Assembly: GCF_003589595.1 (NCBI RefSeq)
Contig: NW_020653993.1
Coordinates: forward strand, 8,114,100 to 8,178,099
Direction of reading: 5' to 3'
Origin: Hyposmocoma kahamanoa
Taxonomy: Eukaryota > Arthropoda > Insecta > Lepidoptera > Cosmopterigidae
DNA length: 64,000 nucleotides
Made by a program: the position numbers and the translations under genes. Under the pieces are notes generated by a model. That model was given only the letters and a program-made list of their open reading frames with translations. It ran no database searches and was not told where the DNA came from. This document shows, in pieces, positions 11,509-21,955 of this stretch (position 1 is its first letter; each line of letters opens with the position of its first letter).

Positions 11509-11630
11509 ATATCATGATATAATTATTAATACAAAGACCGAACACTCAGAAAAAGTTCCTTCGATCCGGCCGGATTCGAACCGCAGACTCTATGCCAAGT
11601 AAGCCACGGAACGAACCAGCGGACCTCACG
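11509..11630 (-). mobile_element. tRNA-derived SINE, family B, shortened
   Basis: The minus strand carries GGTTCGTTCCGTGGCTTACT, GGTTCGAATCCGGCCGGATC, and the tail TGAGTGTTCGGTCTTTGTAT. The segment between the A and B boxes is partly deleted and the upstream head is missing. Confidence 0.75.
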
Positions 11631-11676
11631 AATTTTTCTAGAAGTCTATGAAAGTATTTCGTCACCAATTTTTTTT

Positions 11677-11897
11677 AGTAGCGGTAGAGCTACTTGTGAA
11701 AGAGTTCGTCCAGGGAAGTATTGCGACCTTATCTATTTCTGCCGCCAAGCTGTAATGTCAGCATTACTGTGTTCTAGTTTTGAAGGGTAAGGGTACTGGT
11801 GAAATTACAGGCACATGAGACTTGTCAACTTAAATTTCTGAGTGGCAATACGACTGTTATGGACTTGTTCGTCCTGTCACTTGACATAAAAAAAATT
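11677..11897 (+). repeat. Rep-A copy with internal deletion
   Basis: Runs from GTAGAGCTACTTGTGAAAGA through TTTCTGCCGCCAAGCTGTAA to TTGTTCGTCCTGTCACTTGA and an A run. A middle portion after GACTTGTCAACTTA is missing. Confidence 0.85.
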
Positions 11898-11898
11898 A

Positions 11899-12026
11899 TA
11901 ACAAACTAGTGGAGTAATTTCACAAAATATAATTGAATATCAATGCAATACTAGTTGAATAACGCAATGTTTAAGTACAATGATATTCAATTATATATTT
12001 TGTGAAAATAATTCACTAGTTTGTTA
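11899..12026. repeat. Long imperfect inverted repeat (foldback)
   Basis: Left arm TAACAAACTAGTG..TTTCACAAAATATAATTG..AATATCA and right arm TGATATTCAATTATATATTT..GTGAAA..CACTAGTTTGTTA face each other across about 38 bases. It abuts the A-tail of a Rep-A copy. One arm resembles the 3' extension of SINE family B (compare about 37910-37960). Confidence 0.8.
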
Positions 12027-12039
12027 TTGTTATTGATAC

Positions 12040-12150
12040 AAATTTAATTTAATTTATTTATTTATATTCAGGTTATCAATGACCCATAAATACATACGTT
12101 ATATACTAACATACATAACAATATAATAAAACACTAACATTGTTTATATA
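12040..12150 (-). mobile_element. LINE 3' tail fragment
   Basis: The minus strand matches the block at 5650-5740, with TATGTATGTTAGTATATAAC, TATTTATGGGTC and a (AAAT)n tail. There is no attached ORF. Confidence 0.6.
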
Positions 12151-12159
12151 TTTACGCGT

Positions 12160-12325
12160 ATGGCCCGCAACGTAGGTGTCCGGTAACCGTCCTCAGAAAC
12201 GCCGGTACATGACACCCTTCGGCCAAAAGTCCTCCATCATGAAGGTCGACAGATGTTAAGTTGGTACCACAAATGATTTAAAATTCACATTGTGACGGGA
12301 CTCCAACTGCTCGATTCTCAGGGCA
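12160..12325. other. Unassigned moderately GC-rich segment
   Basis: It contains GGCCCGCAACGTAGGTGTCC and other less AT-rich sequence between a LINE tail and a SINE. It may be more LINE 3' untranslated sequence, but I cannot show this. Confidence 0.3.
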
Positions 12326-12329
12326 GCAT

Positions 12330-12485
12330 TGGCAACAAAGAACGCAAATAAAAACTCATTGATCTGACTGGACTCTAATCAGCGTCTGTTGCCATAACAG
12401 GGCCTCCACTCTTACCAACTGAGCTATAGATAGAGTCAGCACATATTACGAATTTCTCTACGTGCTTGCTACAGATTGTTGTATT
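12330..12485 (-). mobile_element. tRNA-derived SINE, family C
   Basis: On the minus strand: an upstream part with GCAAGCACGTAGAGAAATTC, the A-box-like TATAGCTCAGTTGGTAAGAG, then a B-box region with TTAGAGTCCAGTCAGATC. A sister copy is at 37225-37370. Confidence 0.7.
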
Positions 12486-12529
12486 AGGTTGAAACTGAAT
12501 ATAATTACTCAAAAATAAACAACGTCTTG

Positions 12530-12605
12530 CGACATAAGTGGACAAGTCCCACATGCACAGAGTTTATCTTCAAAACCGGAACGCAGTAATGATAACATTA
12601 CAGCA
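12530..12605 (-). repeat. Rep-A fragment
   Basis: The minus strand carries the CATTACTGCGTTCCGGTTTT and GTGGGACTTGTCCACTTATG blocks of Rep-A, with a deletion between them. Confidence 0.7.
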
Positions 12606-12609
12606 TGAC

Positions 12610-13490
12610 ACTGATATTTGAGTATGTATAGTCTGCTCCAATCAATTTTGAACAAAAAGTAAACAAACCTGTTTGGTTAAAATTCTAAAGCAATCGCTCA
12701 ATAAATCGAATAAGCAACATTTTCACGTATATTTCGAAAATTTCGACTTGACATATCATCACTTTGTACAACAATATTCATTTGAATAGCATCGTAAAAT
12801 CGTATTTGAAAAATGGAAGTCCAAAAGTGAGGTTATTATTCATCTATACTTCTATGACTTGCCTATGGTTGCATAGCGCTATTCGAAACAAACAGTCGGT
12901 TTAATCAATTGAAGTTTAGTCATCGATTATTAAATCGAACATTTCAATCGCAATCGAACGAGTATCTAAGTGCAAGGATTTGAAGGAGGATTTAAATTGA
13001 AATTTTAAATATGCTTATATAGGTTATGTAAGGAAAACCGCTAGTATAGAACAAACCGATTTTTTTTTTTTAATTGGTCATCATTAAACCGTCTATGCTC
13101 GGGTCAGTGACTTGATTGTTTAACATTTGTTCAAAATGGATTGAAACGAAGTATAATTCGTTTCTTTGATTCAATAATCCTCATCTAACGTTACATTTTT
13201 CATATTTGCACACGGGTTTCCTGCAAAGTGAGAGTTTATTCTTCCCAGACATTAGATCGATACCTCCAATGAGCTGAACTTAATGTGAACTTTATTTTTT
13301 GGTCATTTTTTGTTATTTTTGTAAACAGCCATATTTATTTACTAATATTATGCTCTCCGAATTTTGTCAAAAAAAAAAATAAAGAAGCAAAAAAAACAAA
13401 ATTCGAAAATGAACAAAATTACGAATTTTGTGAAAAAGAAAGAAATAAAAACCAAAATAAAAACAGAACAGGTGTCTAGATCCTCCTATC
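12610..13490. other. No recognisable gene
   Basis: Very AT-rich. The Lys/Asn-rich ORF at 13285-13479 is a product of A-rich low-complexity sequence. Confidence 0.55.
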
Positions 13491-13496
13491 CTATAA

Positions 13497-13765
13497 AAAG
13501 CCGTAGCAGCCTAATGGTTTAACCTACTGTCTTCTAAGCAGAGGCCGTGGATTCAAATCTGGACTCGCACGTCTAAATTTCTCGTAATTTATGTGCGAAA
13601 TTTTATTTGCGATTAGCTTTTCGGTGAAAAAACATACTCGTAGTAATAAAACCTGCACGTCGAAGAAGCTTACAAACCTTAGGAAACGTGTGAATTCCCC
13701 AACCAGCCTAAGAGGAGACCCGTAGCCTGCAGTGGAACATATAAACGGGTTGATGATGATGATGT
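13497..13765 (+). mobile_element. tRNA-derived SINE, family D, near full length, GATGATGATG tail
   Basis: A tRNA-like head (AGCAGCCTAATGGTTTAACC; B box GTGGATTCAAATC) is followed by a body (ATTTATGTGCGAAATT..GAGGAGACCCGTAGCCTGCAG) and the tail GGGTTGATGATGATGATG. This architecture is characteristic of lepidopteran SINEs. Degraded relatives lie at 17850-18145 and 51740-52010. Confidence 0.85.
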
Positions 13766-13769
13766 AAAC

Positions 13770-14165
13770 ATAGAATTTACAGAAATGACAAAAATTCAAT
13801 TTCAGACCTTTCCAAGTAACTTTTACTTTCACTAACAGGTGAACCTGCACAAACTGTCACCTTTTAAATTGCAAATTTGGACGCTATGTAAATTACTTAA
13901 GACATGATTTTGAACACGGAGGTTTGACACTTGTTCGTTAGAATTCGAGACGATAATTACCGCGGAAGGCGTCAAGGGGAGATTAATAATTTATTCCTCG
14001 CGGTGTTACTGTAGGGGATGTTGGCAAGAATCCATTTTACAGATTCTTACATTTTCGGATCTAAACAAAATAGATTTTCTAAAACATGCTCGGAAATGTT
14101 TGCATTACTTCCAAAAAACGAACACGGGAGTTAGTCATGTATGGACCGTGAGACTTCTTCGCGGC
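13770..14165. other. No recognisable gene
   Basis: AT-rich, without structured repeats. Confidence 0.5.
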
Positions 14166-14406
14166 CAAGTCCGGGAAGTAAGTATAATAATCCAGTACTG
14201 TCCACTTTTCTAAATTTTAAATGTAGATGAGTTATGTAAACAAGCAAAAGAAAAACTCATACAGCCAACTGCCCAGTGTTAGTAATTGCGGGAATTAAAA
14301 ATACCTACGTACACCGTTTACTTTTAAAAAAAAGAAAAAGGCGGTAAAATAAAATAAAGTGCTTTGGTATTCTTTATGTTTTTTCGTTTTTTTTTGTATT
14401 TTCGTC

Positions 14407-14760
14407 ATGAAAATGAGTGAGACGAGCGGTAAAGAAAATACAGTAATGGATTGTACTCCTCCTAATTTAAAACGAGGTAATATTAGCGATGGAAAACTTG
14501 TTGCCGGCTATGAGCAAAGCAAGATACGTGAAAACTTATGAAACTTACAATCAATAGCAACTAAGGTAAGGTTTGTTCGTATATATATTGAGTATATCGT
14601 AATGTGTAACATTGAAAGATATTAAGTTCCGATACTGTAAATAAGCATAATAAACCTTTGTTTCTTTCAGGTTGCTCTAATTTTAAGGATAAACGGTGCA
14701 TGCAGGAGTACAGAGCTCACGAATATCACCACAAAGGACATAGAAAATCATGAATATATT
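14407..14760 (+). pseudogene. Tyrosine-recombinase-like fossil (Crypton-like) with an intron
   Basis: A first block starts MKMSETSGKENTVMDC at 14407 and meets a stop at 14541. A splice donor (CTAAG|GTAAGGT near 14562) and a pyrimidine-rich acceptor (TTTCTTTCAG ending at 14670) bracket a short intron. The next block reads VALILRINGACRSTELTNIT (about 14671-14730). ACRSTEL fits Box I of tyrosine recombinases, which carries the first catalytic Arg. The His, second Arg and Tyr motifs are absent, so this is a truncated, inactive copy. Crypton-like genes of this kind are familiar from insect genomes, but the assignment rests on one motif plus splice logic. Confidence 0.4.
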
Positions 14761-14959
14761 TATATAACATTATACTTTTAATATTAATTACTTTTGTTTT
14801 TTCCACTTTTTTAATATACATTTTCCTCTCTTTAGTTTTTTATTATTTCCTCGAATTCTTTGAGAAAAGCACTATACGGGAATATATGGGAATTGCTTGA
14901 CTCTTATTAAATACAACTGTAACTCACTCGTCCAGCAATCCTTTACTTCCCGGCCTCTG

Positions 14960-15495
14960 CAGTAATGTACTATTACTACTCAAATTCAAATTCTTGTAAT
15001 TGTAATTCGCATCATTGATATAATAAGGTCACATCCGGAAAATAACAACTTTTCAAGAGAGAGGTTTTAAGATTTTACAAAAGAAATCAGTCTATAACTT
15101 TTTTATGCTTATGGAAGCATATTGCCCCCGTAGTATGCCGCCTCGATAAAGCTATTATATCCACGTTTAGCTCTCAAATTCGAATTATGAATTTTAATAT
15201 AGGGAGCACCGTGGCGTCACATGTTTATGTCGACCCCGACCAATGACTGCAAAAGATTAACACAGTGCCAAACATGGCTGCAAGGTCACAGCTGATTTTA
15301 ACACATTTTGACAATTTTGCAAAGTAATTTTATCAACGTAAAAATTTAGCGCGATGAACGAGATGAAAAGAAATAATAAAACCAAACAAATTGATTTATA
15401 CAAATTATTGGAAAAAGGTGAGGAGAACATTATTAATACAGTTCAACACATGAGAGTAATTAGAAATCCGTAAATAATAAGATAATAAGTAATAT
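14960..15495. other. No gene; short dispersed repeat inside
   Basis: The segment 15035-15105 (TTTTCAAGAGAGAGGTTTTA..GAAATCAGTC) recurs at 54515-54590. The remainder is unassigned AT-rich sequence. Confidence 0.5.
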
Positions 15496-15498
15496 AAT

Positions 15499-15784
15499 CA
15501 TTGACTTACAATTATATGGACGTCGGGTCCGCGCTAAAAAGTGTCCGAACTTATAGGGCGTTAAAATCGTATACAGAGCGTCATTCACGTTTTAGTCTTC
15601 GTTTGTTCGACTGACAGCGAAGCAAGCAAAATTAGACAGTACTGCGATGACATTACAATTTAAATTCAACGTTTTAGCTTTTTCATATTCCTTTACATGT
15701 CACTACGTTTAAATAGGTTGACTTGGGATATTTTTTTCGTGGTTTTTGTATTAGACCCGTCGTCCATTTATTTGTAAGTCAATG
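15499..15784 (+). mobile_element. MITE, 8-bp-TSD family, copy 1 (long form, 286 bp)
   Basis: Ends are CATTGACTTACAATTATATG and CATTTATTTGTAAGTCAATG, an imperfect terminal inverted repeat of about 31 bases. The flanks AATATAAT at 15491-15498 and 15785-15792 are an exact 8-bp target duplication. Landmarks inside are GTCGGGTCCGCGCTAAAAAG, CGTATACAGAGCGTCATTCA and GTTTAAATAGGTTGACTTGG. There is no ORF. 8-bp duplications are known from hAT and P superfamilies. Confidence 0.95.
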
Positions 15785-15954
15785 AATATAATGTAGAATA
15801 TGTAAACTACAAAAACCCGACATTTTTTGTTTTCGCAGCGATGATTAAACGACAAAGATGTCCTTTTCAAAATGTATAACAATAGTTTATTATCAAATAA
15901 GCAAACTTAGCTTTATCAACTCAAATATATAGTGTCACACACACACAAAGACAC

Positions 15955-16082
15955 AAGTCGTTGACAAGTCCCTTCTACCTGTAATACCACATTACTGCTT
16001 GGCGGCAGAAATAAGTAAGGTGGTAGTACTTACCAGGACAAACTCTTTCACAAATAGTATACTGCTGCTAAAAAAACGTATA
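15955..16082 (-). repeat. Rep-A 5' fragment
   Basis: The minus strand holds TAGCAGCAGTATACTATTTG, AAAGAGTTTGTCCTGG, TTATTTCTGCCGCCAAGCAG and GACTTGTCAACGACTTGT, so part of the centre is missing. Confidence 0.75.
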
Positions 16083-16084
16083 TG

Positions 16085-16615
16085 TACCATGCTTCAGGTG
16101 AAGGCAGGTAAGGTCACTAGTACATGAAAATAAGGTAAAGCGGTCTAAAGACAACAACAATACTTATTATAATTATATGGGTGTTAGTAGATTGTAGACA
16201 GTATCCAGAAGCGTATTGTAACCATCTATTTTTGCCTATATAAAAGAGTTAATTCTAACAGGAATTCACTTTCCATGAAAAATCGTAAGACAAAAATCAA
16301 CATAACATTGTGTAACACAATTGCTGAACCAAAATAAAACCACAGTTTAACTTAAGTGTTACCAATGTATGTCGGCCTTTAACCTTTTCGTGAAACAAAA
16401 CAAACAAGATTTTACACAGTCCAGACGCCGCCTGTCTTCCCCATTAAGTGTCGACCCTTGTACGACCAAAAGATGTTGATACTTAGGTTTTAGGCTAGGC
16501 CTACACAAGACTATGTTGGAGAATAATAAATTTTACGATTTATTTTTGATAGTTACCTATATTACGTTTATTGAAATATCACGATGTCTTACTAACAACC
16601 TATTCGATTATTTTT
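16085..16615. other. No recognisable gene
   Basis: AT-rich sequence without a motif I recognise. Confidence 0.5.
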
Positions 16616-16619
16616 TGTT

Positions 16620-16715
16620 AAGTTACACCATTAGTTTGTTGTAATTATTAATACAAAGATCGATTCGGCTGTATTTGAACCAGCGTTTTCAGTATACCGT
16701 GCCTGATTATTTTTT
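16620..16715 (-). mobile_element. SINE family B, 3' fragment
   Basis: The minus strand shows the family B tail (CGATCTTTGTATTAATAATT, then ACAACAAACTAATGG) after an eroded tRNA part. Confidence 0.55.
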
Positions 16716-16747
16716 TTATATTTACTAAATAATTTAAGTATTTACAA

Positions 16748-16985
16748 GCTGTAGTGCTCCTTGTGAAAGAGTTCGTCCAGTAAGTTACTGCCACCTTGTC
16801 TATTTCTGTAATTTTTTATTTATGTAAATTGTGATTTTAAAGGGTGCTGGTAAATGTGCCTATAGGCACATGGGACTTTTCAACTTACGTTTCAGGGCGA
16901 TGGGAGCAGCGTCAGTGTCTCTCTGATATTTGCGATTTAAAACTTGTGGAACTGCTACTGTCATGAATAGGGAGCCGCTTACAAT
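16748..16985 (+). repeat. Rep-A copy, diverged
   Basis: Rep-A blocks occur in order: CTTGTGAAAGAGTTCGTCCA, TCTATTTCTG, GGCACATGGGACTTTTCAAC, and ATATTTGCGATTTAAAAC. A low-complexity segment replaces the hairpin region. Confidence 0.75.
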
Positions 16986-17125
16986 TTTACTTCAGTAATT
17001 TGTTAATATTAATATCGAACAAATATGAAGAAAATGAATCGTTGTGAGACAGCGCTACATGAAGTGTATATCAGCATTCCACTTTTTTGTCGTTACGAAC
17101 CTATACTGAACTGTAATAAGAGTTC

Positions 17126-17330
17126 ATGGTAAGGCCCCTGACTGGCTTGAAACCAACATCTGTTGCCTCAGTGCGGCTACACGTCTGGCCCTGTACTCTC
17201 ATTCTACGTCCAACAAACAACAACTGCTGCCAAATAAATAACAGTTTTAATTTGGTCGAGTATAACTTATTTCACAGTAATTGTGGATGTAGGCGGAGAA
17301 CGAGAATAGACCCCCTGTAACGGATCGAAG
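17126..17330 (-). mobile_element. Degraded tRNA-derived SINE, possibly family C
   Basis: The minus strand includes ACTGAGGCAACAGATGTTGG and TTTCAAGCCAGTCAGG, which align with the B-box half of the family C copies at 12330 and 37225. The A-box half is eroded. Confidence 0.4.
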
Positions 17331-17399
17331 GAATTTTTTTTAAGTATTTTTAGTCCTACTATTTTGTTCTACATGAATTATTATTGACTATAATTAGTA

Positions 17400-17640
17400 A
17401 CTATCATATTATAATACCTCATGCTGCGGACCGGCTACTGGATGGGGGAGTACTACTCCTCAACATTTTGGTCCTTCGAGCCGGATGAAAGTAAACAGAA
17501 ACGAACGCATATTAGGCATCCCTCCGCTATGAAGATTGCCAACCTTGCACTCACCCCATTCTGATAGAAAACATTCACAAGTTACACAAGTCGCCTACGC
17601 TGCGGAACGCGAGTCGAACCAGCACGATTGCCAAATCAAG
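17400..17640. other. Possible LTR-end fragment
   Basis: The motif TGGTCCTTCGAGCCGGAT at 17469-17486 also occurs near 38260-38277. It resembles the end of BEL/Pao-type LTRs as I recall them. There is no paired LTR or gag/pol sequence, so this is weak. Confidence 0.25.
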
Positions 17641-17849
17641 CTCATCAAACATTGATTCCATAATCTAGCATCAATTAGGACATTAGCATAGTTAGCCCAT
17701 AAGTTCATATTGTTAATTAAGTTCTTTTTTAAATTAAATTACTTTAAAATCATTTCGTTTTTTTTTCGAACCTCCGACGGCAGCCTACGTAATTCGTACT
17801 ATAAGCAAAAATATATATAATCAATGAGTAATAGCAATATTTATATCTG

Positions 17850-18145
17850 CCCCGTCCAGTAGACAGTCCGCTGCATCTCGTTTAAAATTGTAATATTGTG
17901 ACACCACTCAAACAGAGACCTTGGTTTTGAATCCAAACAAAGTTTTATTTGAAATTAACCATGATCTTTTCGGTGAAGGAAAACTTGGTGGTGAAACTTG
18001 CACTTTGGAGAAGGTTCACCACCGTGTGAATACGTGTGAAGTCCCGTAATGGGACCAGATTGGCGAACTATGGCCTAAATCCTCGCTTGAAATGAGACCC
18101 GTGTCCAGCACTGGGACGTGTAAATGGGTGGGATATGAAATAAAT
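17850..18145 (+). mobile_element. SINE family D, diverged
   Basis: The body matches the copy at 13497-13765 (ATTTGAAATTAACCATGATC, TTTTCGGTGAAGG, GTGTGAAGTCCCG, GAGACCCGTGTCCAGCACTG, GTAAATGGGTGG). The tRNA head is nearly unrecognisable. Confidence 0.7.
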
Positions 18146-18149
18146 GGTT

Positions 18150-18941
18150 ATATTATCTTCTTCATCACCATCATCATCATTCAGCCATACGACGCTCAGT
18201 GCTGGGCATAGACCTCCCCGAACGATCTCCACGACGGTCGATCCTGCACTGCCCGCATTCATCGGCTTCCCGCGACCTTTACCAGATCGTCGGTCCACCT
18301 GGTGGGGGGCCTACCCACTGAACAACGTCCGGTGCGCAGTCGCCATTGAAGAACCTTTCCGCCCCAACGGCCTTCGATTCTCCTAGCCATGTGCCCCGCC
18401 CACTGCCACTTCAGCTGAGCCATTCTTCGAGCTATGTCGGTTACTTTAGTTCTCTTACGGATTTCCTCATTTTTGATTCTATCACGTAGGGAAATACAGA
18501 ACATCCCTCTCTCCATTGCCCGCTGAGTGACCTTGAGCCTTTTTATGAGGCCCATAGTGACGGACCACGTTTCTGATCCATATCTCTTAATTTGCGGAAC
18601 TCGCGGATCCGAGACGGACCTATGTCGACCTTATGGACGGCCAACTAACTTCCGCAAGTTAAGAGATATGTGATCACTGACAACTCACACTGGTCAAAGA
18701 CTTTCGTCTTGAGACAATGAGGTAATTTGGATGTGAAGAGTTTTTGTAGTTTCCCGAACGCTGCCCATCCGAGCTGGATTCGACGAGAGTTTTTTTTTTC
18801 GAAGTTGGACTTACCTAACTGGACTGTCTGTCCCAGGTATACATAATGGTCAACAACTTCGAATGTAGTGCTCCCAATTTTAACAGGAACGGGTACAACA
18901 TAGGCATATTCTCTTTTATTGTTTTTGTCATAAATTAGCAT
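18150..18941 (-). pseudogene. RTE-like LINE, 3' end of the reverse-transcriptase ORF, split by a TIR insertion
   Basis: The minus strand first reads ..VKIGSTTFEVVDHYVYLGQT.. and ..RIQLGWAAFGKLQKLF.. (18941-18645). After the insertion at 18584-18665 it resumes with MGLIKRLKVTQRAMERGM, DRIKNEEIRKRTKVTDIARR, LKWQWAGHMARR and GRPPTRWTDDLVKVAGSR (18555-18259). This is the conserved C-terminus of endonuclease/reverse-transcriptase LINEs common in Lepidoptera. The 5' part is missing. The 3' end has the expected GATGATG-rich tail. It abuts a family D SINE tail to tail at about 18145. Confidence 0.85.
18584..18665. mobile_element. 82-bp TIR micro-element nested in a LINE
   Basis: Terminal repeats CTCTTAATTTGCGGAA (18584-18599) and TTCCGCAAGTTAAGAG (18650-18665) are inverted with one mismatch over 16 bases. 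Flanks ATAT (18580-18583 and 18666-18669) are a 4-bp duplication. Removing the element and one ATAT restores the LINE reading frame across ITYGS. Its interior has no ORF. Confidence 0.9.
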
Positions 18942-18944
18942 GTA

Positions 18945-20220
18945 TTATTAGTACTATACTCCAGATTTATAGGATTGGCAATGCCAGTGCCATTCAGTCT
19001 TGAATACTGAGTCATTGTTGTAGTGCCAAACGAACAATGTGAGGAACATGAGTTTATCTGTTTGTAAATAGAATGGAATGAAGACTGAACCTTTTTCTTA
19101 CACCATTCTTTAAACAACATAACGTAGTAACAGAAATACGGAGTTCAGGTAACATTGGTCGTGACTACACGAATGGTAACAAAATTAAGGGTGAATGTGG
19201 TTTTCTAATCAAGTTACAGAGGTCCCTGGAGTAACGTACGAATAGATATGAGAGATTTCTTGGTGAAGGGTTATTCGATTGTGTAAGTATATTTTAGGGA
19301 CAGGTGTTAAGTGGGTAAACGATAGACCAAAACTGGATTTAACACTGCAGCTTTTTGTTCTTGTTTATTCTGTCTTCTTATTTATTTAGGACCACTTTGA
19401 AAGTATGTATATTCTTTTTCAAATGACCTGTTATATTGTGATGGATGGGCAAAGGTTACCCTCACATTTTTCAATTGTATCTGTACGACGATAAATCTCT
19501 CTTTAAACGGTGGAGCGGAGCAAAAACGTGAAAAAATAAAAAGTTAAATTCAATGTCGCATAATGTTTAAGTATACGAAATTCGGAGCCTCCTTTTGAAC
19601 TAGAATTTGTTTGTGTTAGGTAGTATTGCATGTTATATTTTTTTATGGCCTCTGTGGCAGTTGTATTCCCGGAATTACCAATTCGGGAAAATAACTATTT
19701 TATTTTATTTATTCAGGACGTTCCACATAGAAAAACACTACACATTAAATATCGAACATAATAGCTTAAAACTGAGTGCTTCTACACATAAGGAACGTCA
19801 CAGCATGCAATGACAACAATATGCTCTGAAGTATTAACAAAATTATTGTTTTAAATTATGCGAATATATAATTAATCTATTTACTTATAAAATCGATATA
19901 CACAAACTGATTTAAAATTTAAAAATATTAAAATATAAATTCGAGAGAATTTACTAAATACTATAAAATTAATTTAAATGTAATTGATGTATTTATAATA
20001 CCAACCAGCCTTCTTTTGTAACTGTTTAACCCAAGACCAATGTCCAAATCTTGCGATTTGGAAAGCGAGTTATACGTCCTGCAGAGCCTTGACAAAAGAG
20101 TGAAATGACCTGATTGTAGTAGTTGTAAGCGCTTTTCCTGGGCAACCTACAAGGAGTATTGACTAGCAACATATTCTAAATTACTTCGGGTCACGGAAGA
20201 AAAAATCAATAGAAATGCCT
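18945..20220. other. No recognisable gene
   Basis: AT-rich throughout, with short chance ORFs only. Confidence 0.55.
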
Positions 20221-20224
20221 AGAT

Positions 20225-20320
20225 TACCATCAAATTCAAAGTCAAAGAATCATTTATTGCATAGGTAAAATAAACGTACACTCGAAAACGTCACATTTAA
20301 GCTGTTGCTCGTTCACTATA
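20225..20320 (-). mobile_element. Retroposon 3' end with a (TTTGAC)-type tail
   Basis: The minus strand reads AAATGTGACGTTTTCGAGTG, then TTTTACCTATGCAATAAATG, ATTCTTTGACTTTGAATTTG. Sister ends are at 25640-25690, 47800-47870 and 55625-55710. Confidence 0.65.
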
Positions 20321-20882
20321 CTGATTGTAAAAACGTGTAGAATTCTCTATAAAAAAGACCGTTTACCTTGGTTAAATTGCAAATCGTGCTACCATGAGTT
20401 TGGACTTAGCCCTAAGGTTAATATTATGGATATCTTCTTCCTTGTTGAAATTATGTATATTTTTACGGGCATGATACCAATCTCCTTAAACTTTTCTCTG
20501 AGAGAAGAAAAACCCGAGAACGTAAACGGTACACAGAACAAATCGTTTGAATGTCTGCTGCTTTACCCCATATTAGAATCCCATCCCCAAAAGTCATTAA
20601 TATCATAACCATTGTCCCCAAAACTCATAAATTCATAATTTGAAGCACTATGAAATCTTGATAATTATCGGTTATAATTTTTAATTTAACATAAAAATAA
20701 CAATTTTTTAAATAATTTAAACTTTACCCTATTGGCATATCGTTGAAAATTCAGTACCTATTATTGCAAAGTTTGGTTTTTAATTTTAAATTGAAATTTC
20801 AATCAATATGGTGCCATCTAGCGGTCAATAGCTAAATGACGTCAAAGTTGACATCACGTGAAGTGACGTTAAAGAAGATTTT

Positions 20883-21025
20883 AGTAGGTAAGTACTGCTA
20901 TTATACTTATTTCTGCCGTTAAGCTAAATGCTAAAGAAATTACAGGCACATGGGTCTTGTCAACTTTATGTCTCAGGGTGCCGGGTGCAGTAACAGTGTC
21001 TCTCTTTGTGATTAAAAACTCTAAT
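20883..21025 (+). repeat. Rep-A fragment
   Basis: It has TTATTTCTGCCGTTAAGCTA, GGCACATGGGTCTTGTCAAC and TATGTCTCAGGGTGCCGGGT. The 3' half is missing. Confidence 0.75.
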
Positions 21026-21081
21026 ATCCACTTGCACTAAACTTGAACATGTCAAAAACCAATCCTTAAATTGATAAGACA

Positions 21082-21262
21082 TTATTGAAATTATAGGAAC
21101 GTGGGACTTGTCAACTTATGTCTCAGAGTGATGGGCGCAGTGGCAGTGCCCCTCAGATCTTTGCGATTTAAAGCTCTGAGTGGCACTGCAACTGTTATGG
21201 ATAGGCGTATTTCCAGCAGGCGCACGCCTTGTTCGTCCCATTACTTAGTATCGTAAAACGTT
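21082..21262 (+). repeat. Rep-A fragment (3' half)
   Basis: A well-preserved 3' half: GGGACTTGTCAACTTATGTC, GCCCCTCAGATCTTTGCGAT, GCTCTGAGTGGCACTGCAAC, CAGGCGCACGCCTTGTTCGT. It lies in tandem with the copy at 20883. Confidence 0.85.
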
Positions 21263-21264
21263 GT

Positions 21265-21855
21265 ACTTTTTTAGGTGAGCATAAACTTTGCTTTTTGCTA
21301 AAGCTTTTTTTAAATAAAAAAGCACTTTTCATTTAAACGCTTTTCCGTTTTTTTAGTTTGAAGCTTACAAAATCGTTTACAAAAACGTTTACAATTTTAC
21401 AAACGCCCACAGACTTTATATTATAAAAGTTTGCAACATTGTTTTGACAGCAAAAAGCGAGAATTAGGCTACTAAAGGTTTGAAGATAAAAAAGTTTATT
21501 TGTAGAACACGAGTTTTATTTTTATTTGTAAAATTATTATTCACATTGATGAATTTATTTGTTTAGGAAACATAGATGGCGGGACTTGACACTGAAGCGC
21601 GTCGCTAAAAGTGAAATTGTTGAGTATTGAACTGAGCAAAAGTTGTAAGCGGTCAACCTAGAATTATAAGCGTGCTTGTTTGAGTGCTTATATTAAAAAG
21701 CAGACTTTTTAAAAGTGTATTACGTTTAAACTCCCACCCCTAATCACAATTAGTGAACTAAAAATTACTGAAGCGTGACAGTCATGCTTTTGTAAGCGTT
21801 TAATTTGAAGGCGCCTTAAACATTTACAAACGCATGTGACTTGCAAATTTAAGTC
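21265..21855. other. No recognisable gene
   Basis: AT-rich, with repeated AAAGCTTTTT/AAAAGC motifs and no ORF of interest. Confidence 0.5.
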
Positions 21856-21861
21856 GTATGT

Positions 21862-21955
21862 ACATTCCGTTATAGGGATTCAAACCGTCGACCTTTCAAT
21901 TAGGAAGCAACCATTCTCCCACTGAACTATCACAGCTTCTTATATAAAACAATAT
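21862..21955 (-). mobile_element. tRNA-like fragment (SINE head)
   Basis: The minus strand reads GAAGCTGTGATAGTTCAGTG (A-box-like), then GGTCGACGGTTTGAATCCCT (B box). Acceptor pairing is poor, so I take it as a SINE head and not a functional tRNA gene. Confidence 0.55.

Noticed and set aside
13285..13479. Lys/Asn-rich ORF
   Set aside because: Product of A-rich low-complexity DNA.
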